This document shows positions 35,256-43,822 of a stretch of 64,000 bases of DNA, piece by piece. Each line of letters opens with the position of its first letter. Positions within the stretch are counted from its first letter, which is position 1. Source of the DNA: Hymenobacter plasmatis (GTDB lineage Bacteria; Bacteroidota; Bacteroidia; Cytophagales; Hymenobacteraceae); the NCBI RefSeq assembly GCF_020711255.1, contig NZ_JAJFAW010000005.1:62001-126000 (forward strand), read 5' to 3'. A program made the translations under genes and the position numbers. Below the pieces are notes generated by a model. The model worked only from the letters and a program-made list of their open reading frames with translations, was not told the DNA's origin and made no database searches.

Positions 35256-36158
35256 GTGGAAAACATCCAAGACTATATAGAATCGGGCATCCTGGAGCAA
35301 TACGCTCTCGGAGAGCTTTCGCCCGCCGAACAAGCGTCCGTGGAAGCTCAGGCGGCCCGCCACCCCGAAATCCGGACGGAACTGCAACAGGTACAGGAGG
35401 CATTAGGTTTTTATGCCGAAGCGCACGCCATCACCCCACCCGCCGGCATGCGCGAGCGGGTGCTGGGCAACGTAATGGCCCAGATTGCCAAGCCCGCCAG
35501 CACGCTGCGGGCCGATGTAGACGCCGTGGCGCAAGCCAATAGCGGCGCCTATGTTTCTGCAGCTCAACCCGTGGCCGCTGCGCCGGAAGCGGTGGTACGC
35601 CCCATATCGTCAGCACCCGTAGCTGGTCCTTCGCGCTCCACTTGGGCCATGGCGGCCTCGGTGGCCCTCATCCTGAGTTTGGGCGCCAATGCCCTGCTTT
35701 ACACCCGCTGGAAAGACGCCAGCTCCGACCTCGTGGCCCTGCAAAACGACCAGGCCCGCTTTGCCACCACGACCACCGTGGTGCAGAAGGAGCTCGGCGC
35801 CCTGCGCCAGGAAAACGAGGTGTTGCGCAGCGACGAGTTCCGGGCCGTGGCCCTGGCCGGCACCAAAACCGCCCCCACCGCGCATGCCAAGGTGCTGTTC
35901 AATCCCGCTACCCACAAGGTCTACGTCGATGTGAAAAGCCTGCCCGCCCTGCCCGCCGGCAAGCAGTACCAGCTCTGGGCCCTCGACAAAGGCAAGCCCG
36001 TAGATGCCGGCGTGCTCACCGCGGCCACGGCTACCGGCGAGGGAATTCAGCAGATGAAGGACATTGCCAGCGCCCAGACCTTCGCCATGACGGTGGAGCC
36101 CGAAGGCGGCAGCGTGAGCCCAACCCTGAGCACCATGACCGTAGTGGGGAATATATAA
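35256..36158 (+). CDS. Anti-sigma factor, RskA-like
   Basis: This single-pass inner-membrane protein (300 residues, GTG start 35256) holds the sigma factor at the membrane. Residues 1-70 form the cytoplasmic anti-sigma helices (IESGILEQYALGELSPAE), lacking a HxxxCxxC zinc motif. A Pro/Ala region follows, then the transmembrane helix (about 127-148, MAASVALILSLGANALLY). A coiled-coil stretch (150-190) leads to the C-terminal RskA domain (VYVDVKSLPALPAGKQYQLW). In RskA relatives, regulated proteolysis releases the sigma factor. A terminator follows the stop. Confidence 0.93.
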   Translation: MENIQDYIESGILEQYALGELSPAEQASVEAQAARHPEIRTELQQVQEALGFYAEAHAITPPAGMRERVLGNVMAQIAKPASTLRADVDAVAQANSGAYVSAAQPVAAAPEAVVRPISSAPVAGPSRSTWAMAASVALILSLGANALLYTRWKDASSDLVALQNDQARFATTTTVVQKELGALRQENEVLRSDEFRAVALAGTKTAPTAHAKVLFNPATHKVYVDVKSLPALPAGKQYQLWALDKGKPVDAGVLTAATATGEGIQQMKDIASAQTFAMTVEPEGGSVSPTLSTMTVVGNI

Positions 36159-36227
36159 AAGCCGCGCAAGCATTTCCTTGAATGGAATTCAGAAAGAGTT
36201 GAGCTGATTTACAATACCTTTCGGACG

Positions 36228-36270
36228 ATTACCGCCTGATGGCCGAAGCGGCTGCCAGGCGGTAATTTTG
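36228..36270 (+). terminator. Terminator of the sigma/anti-sigma operon
   Basis: ATTACCGCCTG pairs perfectly with CAGGCGGTAAT (36228-36266), with inner GC-rich pairs and TTTTGTTTT after it. Confidence 0.85.
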
Positions 36271-36297
36271 TTTTCTACCAGTTTGGAATCCTGTTCT

Positions 36298-36837
36298 ATG
36301 CACGGCACTATTTTTACGTTGCTAAAGCGCTATGTGCAAACCCAGTACGACCACAGCACCTGGGTGAAGCTCGTGGAGCTATCGGGCCTCGAAAACACCG
36401 AGTTTGACCACAAGACTGTTTACCCCGACGAGCACATCTATGCCCTGGTGGGCCACGCGGCCGAGATGACCGGCATGTCGGCGGGCGAATTGCACGAGAA
36501 GTTCGGCGAGTACCTGGTGCCCGACCTCATGTACATGTACCAGAAACTGGTGCAGCCCGGCTGGCGAACCCTGGAAATGATTGAGCACACGGAAGATACT
36601 ATGCACAAGCAGGTGCGCCAGGAGCATTCCGAAAACGCGCCGCCCGTGCTCAACGTCACGCGTTTGGGCCCCAACGAGCTGATGATAGAGTACGTCTCGA
36701 CGCGGCGCATGAGCGGCCTGGCCGTGGGCATCGTGCGGGGCCTGGCCACTTATTTCGACGAAGCCGACCGCATCGACGTGATGCCCACCACCAGCGAGGA
36801 AGGCGAACGGGTGAGCATCCGCGTGCGCCGCAATTGA
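36298..36837 (+). CDS. Stand-alone H-NOX (heme NO/O2-binding) protein
   Basis: The 179-residue product is a single H-NOX domain, the gas-sensing heme fold related to soluble guanylate cyclase. It begins MHGTIFTLLKRYVQ, like other stand-alone H-NOX proteins. The proximal heme ligand is His103 in EDTMHKQV. The Tyr-x-Ser-x-Arg motif that binds the heme propionates is Tyr132, Ser134 and Arg136 (EYVSTRRM). It is soluble and cytoplasmic. The usual partner, a histidine kinase, diguanylate cyclase or chemoreceptor, is not beside it; neighbours are an anti-sigma gene upstream and a rhodanese lipoprotein downstream. The ATG at 36298 is preferred over an in-frame codon at 36268 that overlaps terminator T-runs. 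NO versus O2 preference cannot be read from these motifs alone. Confidence 0.92.
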   Translation: MHGTIFTLLKRYVQTQYDHSTWVKLVELSGLENTEFDHKTVYPDEHIYALVGHAAEMTGMSAGELHEKFGEYLVPDLMYMYQKLVQPGWRTLEMIEHTEDTMHKQVRQEHSENAPPVLNVTRLGPNELMIEYVSTRRMSGLAVGIVRGLATYFDEADRIDVMPTTSEEGERVSIRVRRN

Positions 36838-36946
36838 ACCGCAGGCCGCCCAAGTGGTTTTTCATTCCCAGATACATTTCATCGGGAGGTACAATCAGCT
36901 CAACTCGGCTAGCCATTCTTCCTTCATTTCCCTTATTTGCGCCACT

Positions 36947-37477
36947 ATGGCCTTGAAACGCGCCAGTTTAGCCTTCTTTAGCTTGTTTGCGCTGAGCGCC
37001 TGCGGCCAGGCTGGCACCGGCACTCCGGGTGGCAGCCATCCCAACTACGACCGGCTTCTGAAGGCCTTGTATCGCAACACCGTGCCCACCGTCAAAGCGG
37101 CGGCCCTGGTACAGGAATTGAGCCGGCCCGCCGCGCCGCTGCTGCTCGATGCCCGCACCCCGGCCGAGTTCAAGGTGAGCCACTTGCGCGGCGCCCGGTT
37201 CGTGAATTATGATTCGCTGGCCAAGGAAAAATTTGTGGGCATCGACCGCAAGCAGCCGGTGGTGGTGTATTGCTCGGTGGGCTACCGCAGCGAGCGGCTA
37301 GGCGAGCGGCTGCACACGTTGGGCTTCCGAAGCGTGCGCAATCTGTACGGTGGACTGTTTGAATGGGTGAACGAAGGCTTCCCCGTGTACAACGCCCAGG
37401 GCCTCACCCACAACGTGCACCCGTACTCGCCGCTGTGGAGCCCCTGGCTCAAAAACGGGCAAAAAGTATATGAGTAA
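36947..37477 (+). CDS. Rhodanese-domain lipoprotein
   Basis: From ATG 36947 the 176-residue product has a lipoprotein signal with Cys19 in LFALSAC. A single rhodanese domain follows (DARTPAEFKVSHLRGA), with the active-site loop at Cys109 (VVYCSVGYRS). Rhodaneses transfer sulfur between thiosulfate-like donors and thiols; the lipid anchor puts this one in the periplasm or outer membrane. The start is 109 bases after the H-NOX stop. Its stop codon overlaps the start of the next gene (ATGAGTAA), so the two are translationally coupled. Confidence 0.9.
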   Translation: MALKRASLAFFSLFALSACGQAGTGTPGGSHPNYDRLLKALYRNTVPTVKAAALVQELSRPAAPLLLDARTPAEFKVSHLRGARFVNYDSLAKEKFVGIDRKQPVVVYCSVGYRSERLGERLHTLGFRSVRNLYGGLFEWVNEGFPVYNAQGLTHNVHPYSPLWSPWLKNGQKVYE

Positions 37478-38120
37478 AGAACTGATGGACGCAATAACTA
37501 CCCCAACCAGCGCGGTGCAACTGCTGGTATTTGCGCGGGTGCCCGCGCTGGGCCAAGTGAAAACCCGGCTCGCTGCCGGCGTGGGAGACACCGAGGCGCT
37601 GGCCATTTACCACGAGCTACTGGGCATCACCCGCGCGGCGATAGCGGAGGCGGGCGTGGCGGCCACGGTTTGGCTAGCCGGTACCGCCGGCCCGGAACCC
37701 ACGGCGCTGGAGGCGCAGGAGTGGGCTCAACTAACTGCCCGCAGCCAACAAGCCGGCGACTTGGGCCAGCGCATGACCGCGGCTTTCGCGGCAGCGTTTG
37801 CGGCTGGAGCCGAGAAGGTGGCCATCATCGGCACCGATTGCCCCGGCCTGCGGCCCGAGCATCTCACCGAAGCTTTTGCCTTGTTAAGCCAGCACGACGT
37901 GGTTCTGGGCCCGGCCACCGATGGCGGGTATTACCTGCTGGGCCTGCGCCAGCCCCAGCCAGAGCTGTTTCAAAACAAAGCCTGGAGCACCGAAACGGTG
38001 CTGGCCGATACCGTGGCCGATGCCCGACGCCTGGGCCGGCGCGTGGCACTGCTGCCGGAGCTGCACGACGTGGACACGGCCGAGGACCTGGCCACCTGGC
38101 GAGCAGCTATAGAGGGTTGA
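37470..38120 (+). CDS. DUF2064/TIGR04282-type glycosyltransferase-fold protein
   Basis: The 216-residue protein has the GT-A-like fold named after arsenosugar biosynthesis loci. Landmarks are LLVFARVPALGQVKTRL at the N-terminus, the IIGTDCPGL segment (DxC/D metal site region) and GPATDGGYYLLG. In most genomes no arsenic genes accompany it, and none is here, so the arsenosugar label should be treated as a name only. Either ATG 37470, overlapping the rhodanese stop, or ATG 37485 could be the start. It is coupled to the rhodanese lipoprotein gene. Confidence 0.88.
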   Translation: MSKELMDAITTPTSAVQLLVFARVPALGQVKTRLAAGVGDTEALAIYHELLGITRAAIAEAGVAATVWLAGTAGPEPTALEAQEWAQLTARSQQAGDLGQRMTAAFAAAFAAGAEKVAIIGTDCPGLRPEHLTEAFALLSQHDVVLGPATDGGYYLLGLRQPQPELFQNKAWSTETVLADTVADARRLGRRVALLPELHDVDTAEDLATWRAAIEG

Positions 38121-38284
38121 GAATAAGATGTGTACAAGCAGCATTAAAGCTAATTGGCCGCCAGGAAAATAAGCAAGCAGTAAAGACGCGACATGTTGCG
38201 GCGCTACTCTGTACTGATTTTTTGACAATTTTAATAGGCTAAGCTACAGCTGTAAGCTGTCCTCGGCATCGCCCACTGACAGCA

Positions 38285-39661
38285 TTAAGGAGCTTTAGAA
38301 GCTGCGATTACGGGCTGCTTATCAGCATCGGGCCGGTAAAGCTCCCAGACTAACACAGCAAACGTAACCGCATATTCCAGCCCAACGAGCCAGAGGTTTT
38401 CGGCATACGCGCTGGTGCGGTAGGCGGCGTAGGAGAGCACGGCCATGCCGCCCCACACCAGCGGGAAGCGAAACCGGGACAAGGCACTTAGCCCAATTAG
38501 CAGCGTCAGGTACCAGGGGTGCACGGTAGTGGCCAGGGCGTAGTAGGCCGTGAGCATGAGCAGCAGCGTTTGGGGCAATGCGGCCCCGCTGAGGCGCCGC
38601 TCGCGCCACGCCAGCGCCAGCCCAACGACGCCGCTGGTAAGCGCCAGCAACGGCCCAATAATCGCAATTTCATTGTAAGTAGTGAGCCAATACCCCAGGG
38701 CGCGCAGCAGGTAGTAGAAGCTAGCGTTGAACTCAAAACTGCGGAAGTACAGGTTGAGGCTCCGGCTGATGTTCACAAACAGCTCAACCGAAATAAAGGG
38801 GCTGAAAAGCAGCAGGAGCGTGCCCGCCACGGCAGCCACATATGCTAGAAACCGGCGCCAGCCCAACCGCCTAACCAGCAGGGGCAACGCCAGCAAAGGC
38901 AGCAACTTGGTAGCCACACCCAGCCCCAACGCCACCGCCGAAACAGCCCAACGGTTGCGGCTGAGCAGCCATAGTGCCAGCAGTAGGAAAAAGAACACCA
39001 GCCCTTCAAAGTGCAGGTTGCCCGTGATTTCTACAATCACCAAGGGGTGCAGCAGGTACCGGAGCGCCCGCTCGGGGCGCATTCCCAAGGCGGGCAAGAG
39101 CGCCAGCAGCAGCCAGGCCGTGCCCACTTCGGCCGCTAGCACCACGGCACGCAGGCAGGCAGCAAAACCAGCCTCTGAAACTGGAAACAGCCGGGCCGTC
39201 GCCCCGAAAATAAACTGGCAAACGGGCGGGTAAACCGAATAATAGTGGGGCGAGTTTATCTGGCGGTAGAGCTGCTGCAGCTGCGGCAGGGCCACGTCGC
39301 GGCGCGGCTGGTTTGGGATGGCCGTGCGGGCACCATCGGCAATGATTTCGTCGGGACGAAACTGGAAGGGGTTGGCGCCATTTGCCACCAGCAGGCCATC
39401 CCAGCGAAAGCGGTGCACGTCGTCGGACAGGGCGGGCGTGGCCGGCAGCCACAGCAGCCGGAACAGCAAGGCGCCCGCCAGGCCCCACCGCAGCGGTATT
39501 TCGCTGCGCAGCAGCCAGACATAGGCCAGCAAAGCCACGGCAAACAGCCCCACCAATTGCCCAAAGTGCGCCCGCGGCGTGGCATAGGCCAGCCCACCAT
39601 ACGCTGCGCCCGAAAGCAGGAGCGCCGCAACTTGCGAAACCGAACGAAGCTTAGTGGCCAA
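38285..39661 (-). CDS. Polytopic GT-C-type glycosyltransferase (mannosyltransferase-like)
   Basis: From TTG 39661, 20 bases after the preceding stop, the 458-residue product is a multi-pass membrane protein with about ten to twelve hydrophobic helices. An early loop reads LSDDVHRFRWDGLL; its Asp-Asp lies in the first periplasmic loop, where GT-C enzymes keep their catalytic acidic residue. ANPFQFRPDEI follows it. Such enzymes use a polyprenyl-phosphate sugar donor. Earlier in-frame ATGs would read deep into the upstream gene and are rejected. It is the last gene of a three-gene cluster whose first gene looks like a polyprenyl-phosphate sugar synthase, which would supply its donor (inference). 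Confidence 0.85.
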   Translation of the reverse strand: MATKLRSVSQVAALLLSGAAYGGLAYATPRAHFGQLVGLFAVALLAYVWLLRSEIPLRWGLAGALLFRLLWLPATPALSDDVHRFRWDGLLVANGANPFQFRPDEIIADGARTAIPNQPRRDVALPQLQQLYRQINSPHYYSVYPPVCQFIFGATARLFPVSEAGFAACLRAVVLAAEVGTAWLLLALLPALGMRPERALRYLLHPLVIVEITGNLHFEGLVFFFLLLALWLLSRNRWAVSAVALGLGVATKLLPLLALPLLVRRLGWRRFLAYVAAVAGTLLLLFSPFISVELFVNISRSLNLYFRSFEFNASFYYLLRALGYWLTTYNEIAIIGPLLALTSGVVGLALAWRERRLSGAALPQTLLLMLTAYYALATTVHPWYLTLLIGLSALSRFRFPLVWGGMAVLSYAAYRTSAYAENLWLVGLEYAVTFAVLVWELYRPDADKQPVIAASKAP

Positions 39662-39680
39662 TGAGTTTGGAATGGAAAGC

Positions 39681-41135
39681 TTAGCGGGCGTGCCGCACCG
39701 AGTAAAAGCACACCGCCGCAAAGCCAAAAGTGAGCAGCGTGTGAAACGGCACCAGCCCCGCATCGCCGAAGTAGATGCCGGCCCCGAGCCCGAAGGCAAA
39801 ATACGCGGCCAATAAGCCTTCCAGCACCTCCAGAGGGCCCAGCCCACCGGTACGGTACCGGCGTTTGCCCCGCGCCAGGGTGCCGGATTTGGGGGTGCGC
39901 ACAAACGGCGTGCTTTGCCCCATCCAGCCCAATATCACCGCCCGGGAATTGTGCAGAGCCAGGCCCATGGAAACCGACAAAAACAGCAGAAAGAACCCTG
40001 GATATAGCTGGGCCTTGCCGGTGGGCCGGGCCAGCCGCCAGGCGGTATAGTAGTAGTAAATGAGCGGAGCAAAACCGAGCAAAAACACCGACGACAGCTG
40101 AAACACCAGCTTGTAGCCCGCGTAATTGGCGCGCACAAATACCAGCGGCACGCTCAGCAGGGCCATGAGCAGAATCACGACGTACACGCTGCTGTTGAGC
40201 AGGTGAAAGGTGGCCTGCAGCTTGGTGGCCAGGGGCTGCGACGAGCGCCACATGGCGCCCAGGTGCTTGCGGGCGGTTTCGGCGGCGCCCTTGGTCCAGC
40301 GAAACTGCTGCGACTTGAGCGCGTCCATCACGGCGGGCAGTTCGGCGGGCGCCACTATTTCGGGACGGTACACAAAGCGCCAGCCGCGCAGCTGGGCGCG
40401 GTAGCTCAGGTCGAGGTCTTCGGTGAGGGTGTCGGTGTGCCAGCCGCCGGCATCGGTGATGCAGGTGCGGCGCCACACCCCGCCGGTGCCGTTGAAATTG
40501 ATGAAAAACCCGGCGAAGGTGCGGCCCACCTGCTCAATGAGAAAGTGCGCATCCAGCCCAAATGCCTGCAGGCGCGTGAGCAAGGATTCATCCTGGTTGA
40601 GGTGGCCCCAGCGGGTCTGGACCACGCCCACGGTTTCGTCCTGCAAAAAATACGGCACCGTCCGGCGCAGAAAATCGGGCGTGGGCACAAAGTCGGCGTC
40701 GAAAATGGCGATGAACTCGCCGTCGGTTTCGTCCATGCCGTGGCGCAGGGCGCCGGCCTTGTAGCCCTCGCGGGTGGGGCGCCGCACGTGGCTGATGCGC
40801 AGGCCCCGGCCGGTGTGGTGGGCCACGCGGGCTGCCGCCAGCGCCACGGTGGCATCGGTGGAGTCGTCGAGTACCTGAATGTGCAGAAGCTCGGGCGGGT
40901 AGTCGAGGGCGGCCGTGGCGTCAATTACCCGCTCCACCACGTTCTGCTCGTTGTAGAGCGGCAGCTGCACCGTCACGCGGGGCCACGCGGCCGGGGCAGG
41001 GGGCAGCGCGGCATCGGGCCGGGCATAGGCCCGCCGCGCCAACCGCGTAAGCTGCCACTGGCCCAGGCTGAAGCAAATAATAAACAGCAGGCACAGGCCA
41101 TAGAGCACCACAAGCAAAAGAGGCAGTACCGGCAT
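39681..41135 (-). CDS. Processive family 2 glycosyltransferase, cellulose-synthase-like
   Basis: From ATG 41135 the 484-residue product has an N-terminal membrane helix, a cytoplasmic GT2 catalytic domain and four or so C-terminal helices. The processive-enzyme motif set is complete: Asp in LDDSTD, DAD in IFDADFVPT, TEDLDLSYR, and QQFRW. These enzymes make beta-linked glycans or glucosylate/mannosylate lipids. An in-frame TTG at 41204 is an alternative start. It sits between the DPM-like gene and the GT-C gene, all on the minus strand with short spacing. The polymer is not known. Confidence 0.92.
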   Translation of the reverse strand: MPVLPLLLVVLYGLCLLFIICFSLGQWQLTRLARRAYARPDAALPPAPAAWPRVTVQLPLYNEQNVVERVIDATAALDYPPELLHIQVLDDSTDATVALAAARVAHHTGRGLRISHVRRPTREGYKAGALRHGMDETDGEFIAIFDADFVPTPDFLRRTVPYFLQDETVGVVQTRWGHLNQDESLLTRLQAFGLDAHFLIEQVGRTFAGFFINFNGTGGVWRRTCITDAGGWHTDTLTEDLDLSYRAQLRGWRFVYRPEIVAPAELPAVMDALKSQQFRWTKGAAETARKHLGAMWRSSQPLATKLQATFHLLNSSVYVVILLMALLSVPLVFVRANYAGYKLVFQLSSVFLLGFAPLIYYYYTAWRLARPTGKAQLYPGFFLLFLSVSMGLALHNSRAVILGWMGQSTPFVRTPKSGTLARGKRRYRTGGLGPLEVLEGLLAAYFAFGLGAGIYFGDAGLVPFHTLLTFGFAAVCFYSVRHAR

Positions 41136-41210
41136 TACAAAAACGAGCAGAAGACCAAAAACACGGAGAAGTATTGCCAGAAAGAAGCAGGAAAGTAGCA
41201 GCAAGCGGGC

Positions 41211-41909
41211 TTACCAATACCGAAAAATGGTCCACAGAATCTTGTAGCCGGCCCCGATGGTGCCGCGCACCGTGCCCGACACCTTGCTGGTGCCGATGCG
41301 CTTGCGGTAGCGCACGGGTACTTCCACGGTGCGCAGGCCGTGGCGGGCGGCTTTTACCTGCATTTCCACCGTCCAGCCGTAGGTTTTGTCTTCCATGTGG
41401 AGGCTGAGCAAGGCAGGAGCGATGATGGCCCGGAAAGGCCCTAAATCAGTGAATGTGCCGCCGTAACGCAGGCGCAGCAGCCGCGAAGCCAGCCAGTTGC
41501 CGAAGCGCTGCTGGGGCAGCAGCGCGCCGCGCTCCCGCACACCCAACGCCCGCGAGCCGATGACCATATCGGCATCGCCCCGGAGCAGGGGCGCCAGCAG
41601 CTCCGGCATCTGCTCGGGAAAATCAGAATGGTCGCCGTCGAGGAATACGACGATTTCGGGCTGTTCGGATTGGGGCTTGCCAAAAACGTAGGCCATGCCG
41701 GCCAGGCACGCGTAGCCGTAGCCGGGGCGGGGCTCGCGGAGCACAGTGGCGCCCGCGGCATGGGCGGCGGCGCTGGTGTCGTCGCTCGAGTTATTATCCA
41801 CTACCACCACTTCCTGCACCAGGCCGGCCGGGATTTCGCCCAGCACCAGCCCAATGGCTTTGGCTTCGTTGTGGGCGGGAATAATGACGCTGATGCGGGG
41901 TTGGGGCAT
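41211..41909 (-). CDS. DPM1-like family 2 glycosyltransferase
   Basis: From ATG 41909 the 232-residue product begins MPQPRISVIIPAHNEAKAIG, a standard GT2 start. DNNSSDDT and the DGDHSD metal-binding motif follow. There is no C-terminal membrane pair, so it is the short, soluble or peripheral form. The KRIGTSKVSGTVRGTIGA ending is typical of dolichyl/undecaprenyl-phosphate sugar synthases. It would load a polyprenyl phosphate with a hexose for the GT-C enzyme two genes on. An in-frame codon at 42035 overlaps the divergent peroxiredoxin promoter and is rejected. Confidence 0.92.
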   Translation of the reverse strand: MPQPRISVIIPAHNEAKAIGLVLGEIPAGLVQEVVVVDNNSSDDTSAAAHAAGATVLREPRPGYGYACLAGMAYVFGKPQSEQPEIVVFLDGDHSDFPEQMPELLAPLLRGDADMVIGSRALGVRERGALLPQQRFGNWLASRLLRLRYGGTFTDLGPFRAIIAPALLSLHMEDKTYGWTVEMQVKAARHGLRTVEVPVRYRKRIGTSKVSGTVRGTIGAGYKILWTIFRYW

Positions 41910-42046
41910 GAAAGACAGGAGCGGAGCCAAGCCCCGGCAAAGCAATAAAGGCGACCGCACAAGCCAGCCGCGCCACAAAGATGCCGCCGCCGCCGTAAAG
42001 CAGCGCGCTGCCGCTACTTTGCGGCTGTCAATCATTTACTCGAGAT

Positions 42047-42502
42047 ATGCTCCAGGTAGGCCAACCCGCCCCCGATTTTACCCTCAAGACCACCACCGGC
42101 GAAACCTTTCGCCTCTCCGAGCTGCGAGGCCGCCACGTGGTACTGTACTTCTATCCCAAAGACGACACCCCCGGCTGCACGGCCGAAGCCTGCTCGTTCC
42201 GCGACCAATACGAGGACTTCAAAGACCTCGGCGCCGAAGTAGTAGGCATCAGCTCCGACAGCGAAAAGTCGCACCAGAAATTCACGGCCAAGCACAACCT
42301 GCCTTTCCAGCTGCTGGCCGATGAAAAAGGCGAAGTTCGCAAACTCTACGAGGTGCCCCGTGCGCTGCTGGGCCTGCTGCCGGGCCGCGTCACGTTCGTG
42401 ATTGATAAGAAGGGTGTCATCCAGTACATTTTCAATTCATTGAGCGGTGCTACTGACCATGTGAACAACGCCAAGAAAGTGTTGGCTGGGCTGCCGGCTT
42501 AG
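42047..42502 (+). CDS. bcp: Thioredoxin-dependent thiol peroxidase (BCP/PrxQ type)
   Basis: This 151-residue peroxiredoxin reduces peroxides. The peroxidatic cysteine is Cys44 in DDTPGCTAEAC, with the likely resolving Cys49 five residues later, as in alpha2-type PrxQ. The N-terminal VGQPAPDFTL and the YFYPKDDTPGC segment are family signatures. It is cytoplasmic and monocistronic, diverging from the glycosyltransferase cluster, with a palindrome after it. Reduction would come from thioredoxin. Confidence 0.96.
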   Translation: MLQVGQPAPDFTLKTTTGETFRLSELRGRHVVLYFYPKDDTPGCTAEACSFRDQYEDFKDLGAEVVGISSDSEKSHQKFTAKHNLPFQLLADEKGEVRKLYEVPRALLGLLPGRVTFVIDKKGVIQYIFNSLSGATDHVNNAKKVLAGLPA

Positions 42503-42550
42503 TACTGCTCAACGTCTTTGCACCGTTAGTTGTCTGGGCAATTAATCGTC

Positions 42551-42635
42551 TGTCATGCAGAGCGCAGCGAAGCATCTTATCACGGTTGAACGAGTCGTCC
42601 AAACGTGAGAAGATGCTTCCTGAGTCAGCATGACA
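42551..42635. repeat. REPIN-like palindrome (family A)
   Basis: The left arm is standard (TGTCATGCAGAGCGCAGC). The right arm is altered after AAGATGCTTC, reading CTGAGTCAGCATGACA, so the outer stem has mismatches. It lies between bcp and the alpha/beta hydrolase gene. Confidence 0.88.
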
Positions 42636-42735
42636 ATAGTTTAGGATAACAGAAGCACATAGCACAGTTTTCATACATCGGCGCAAGCGCGAGCCCTGGC
42701 TTTCGCGTAATGAGAATTTCACCTTCTCCATCGCG

Positions 42736-43728
42736 ATGCCCCGTTCCTTTTTGTTGCTGCTGTTTCTCTTGCTGCTCGCATCCACTTCTGCTTCAGCCCA
42801 ACCTGCTGTTCTCAACGCCACGCTCGACGGCTATGACTACCCGTACCCCGTAAAAACACTGCCGCTGAAGCTGGAAGGCCAAGCCCTACGCATGGCCTAC
42901 ATGGACGTGCCGGCCACCGCCAGGCCAAACGGCCGCACCGTGGTGCTGCTGCACGGCAAGAATTTCTTCGGAGCCTACTGGCGCGAAACCATCAAGGTGC
43001 TGACGGCGGCCGGGTTTCGGGTGGTGGTGCCCGACCAGATTGGGTTTGGCAAGTCTGACAAGGCCGATATCCACTACTCTTTCCACCAACTGGCCCGCAA
43101 CACCAAGCACCTGCTCGATACGCTGGGCGTGAAAAATGCCGTCATCGTGGGGCATAGTATGGGCGGCATGCTGGCCACCCGCTTCGCCCTGCTGTACCCG
43201 GAAACCACCGAAAAGCTGGTGCTCGAAAACCCGATTGGGCTGGAAGATTACCGTGTTGGCGTGCCTTTTCAAAGCATAGACCAGGCCGAGGCATCTGAGC
43301 TAAAAAGCACCGAGGCCAGCATCCGCAAGTACCACACAACCTACTATCCCAACGGCTACCCGGCCGCCCACGACCAATGGCTGCTGCCCCTGGCCGCCCA
43401 AACCAAAAGTCCCGACTTCCCGAAAGTAGCCCGGGCCAATGCCCTCACCTTTGACATGATTTACCAGCAGCCGGTGAGCTATGAATTCGGCCGCATCGCC
43501 ATGCCCACGCTGCTCATCATCGGCCAGCAGGACCGCACCGTGGTGGGCAAAGGATTGATAAAAGACCCCAAATTGCTGGCCCAAATGGGCCAATACCCGG
43601 CGCTGGGCCGCCGCACTGCCGCCCAGATAAAAGGTGCCAAGCTGGTTGAGCTAAACAAGGTGGGCCACATTCCGCACCTGGAAGCACCAGCCCAATTCCA
43701 CCAAGCGCTGCTAGCGTTTCTAAAGTAG
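42736..43728 (+). CDS. Secreted alpha/beta hydrolase
   Basis: The 330-residue product has a signal peptide (SFLLLLFLLLLASTSASA, cleavage near AQP). The hydrolase fold shows an oxyanion-hole segment VVLLHGKNFFGAYW, the nucleophile in VGHSMGGML, an Asp in IIGQQDRTV and the His in KVGHIPHLEAP. This is the epoxide hydrolase/haloperoxidase-like branch. The periplasmic location suggests action on an imported ester or peptide. Substrate is not known. It is transcribed alone. Confidence 0.92.
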   Translation: MPRSFLLLLFLLLLASTSASAQPAVLNATLDGYDYPYPVKTLPLKLEGQALRMAYMDVPATARPNGRTVVLLHGKNFFGAYWRETIKVLTAAGFRVVVPDQIGFGKSDKADIHYSFHQLARNTKHLLDTLGVKNAVIVGHSMGGMLATRFALLYPETTEKLVLENPIGLEDYRVGVPFQSIDQAEASELKSTEASIRKYHTTYYPNGYPAAHDQWLLPLAAQTKSPDFPKVARANALTFDMIYQQPVSYEFGRIAMPTLLIIGQQDRTVVGKGLIKDPKLLAQMGQYPALGRRTAAQIKGAKLVELNKVGHIPHLEAPAQFHQALLAFLK

Positions 43729-43822
43729 CGCTTACAGCGGTGAGCCGAAATCCCTCGATTTGGTAATTCTAATAGAGACTGTTAAAGGCTTGACAAAGAG
43801 CCTTAATTACAAACTCACCCTA

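Noticed and set aside
34688..36158. Zinc-binding (ZAS) class for the anti-sigma factor
   Set aside because: The HxxxCxxC motif is absent from the N-terminal helices.
37470..38120. Arsenosugar biosynthesis role for the DUF2064 protein
   Set aside because: No arsenic methylase, ArsS or transporter gene is nearby; the name comes from other genomes.
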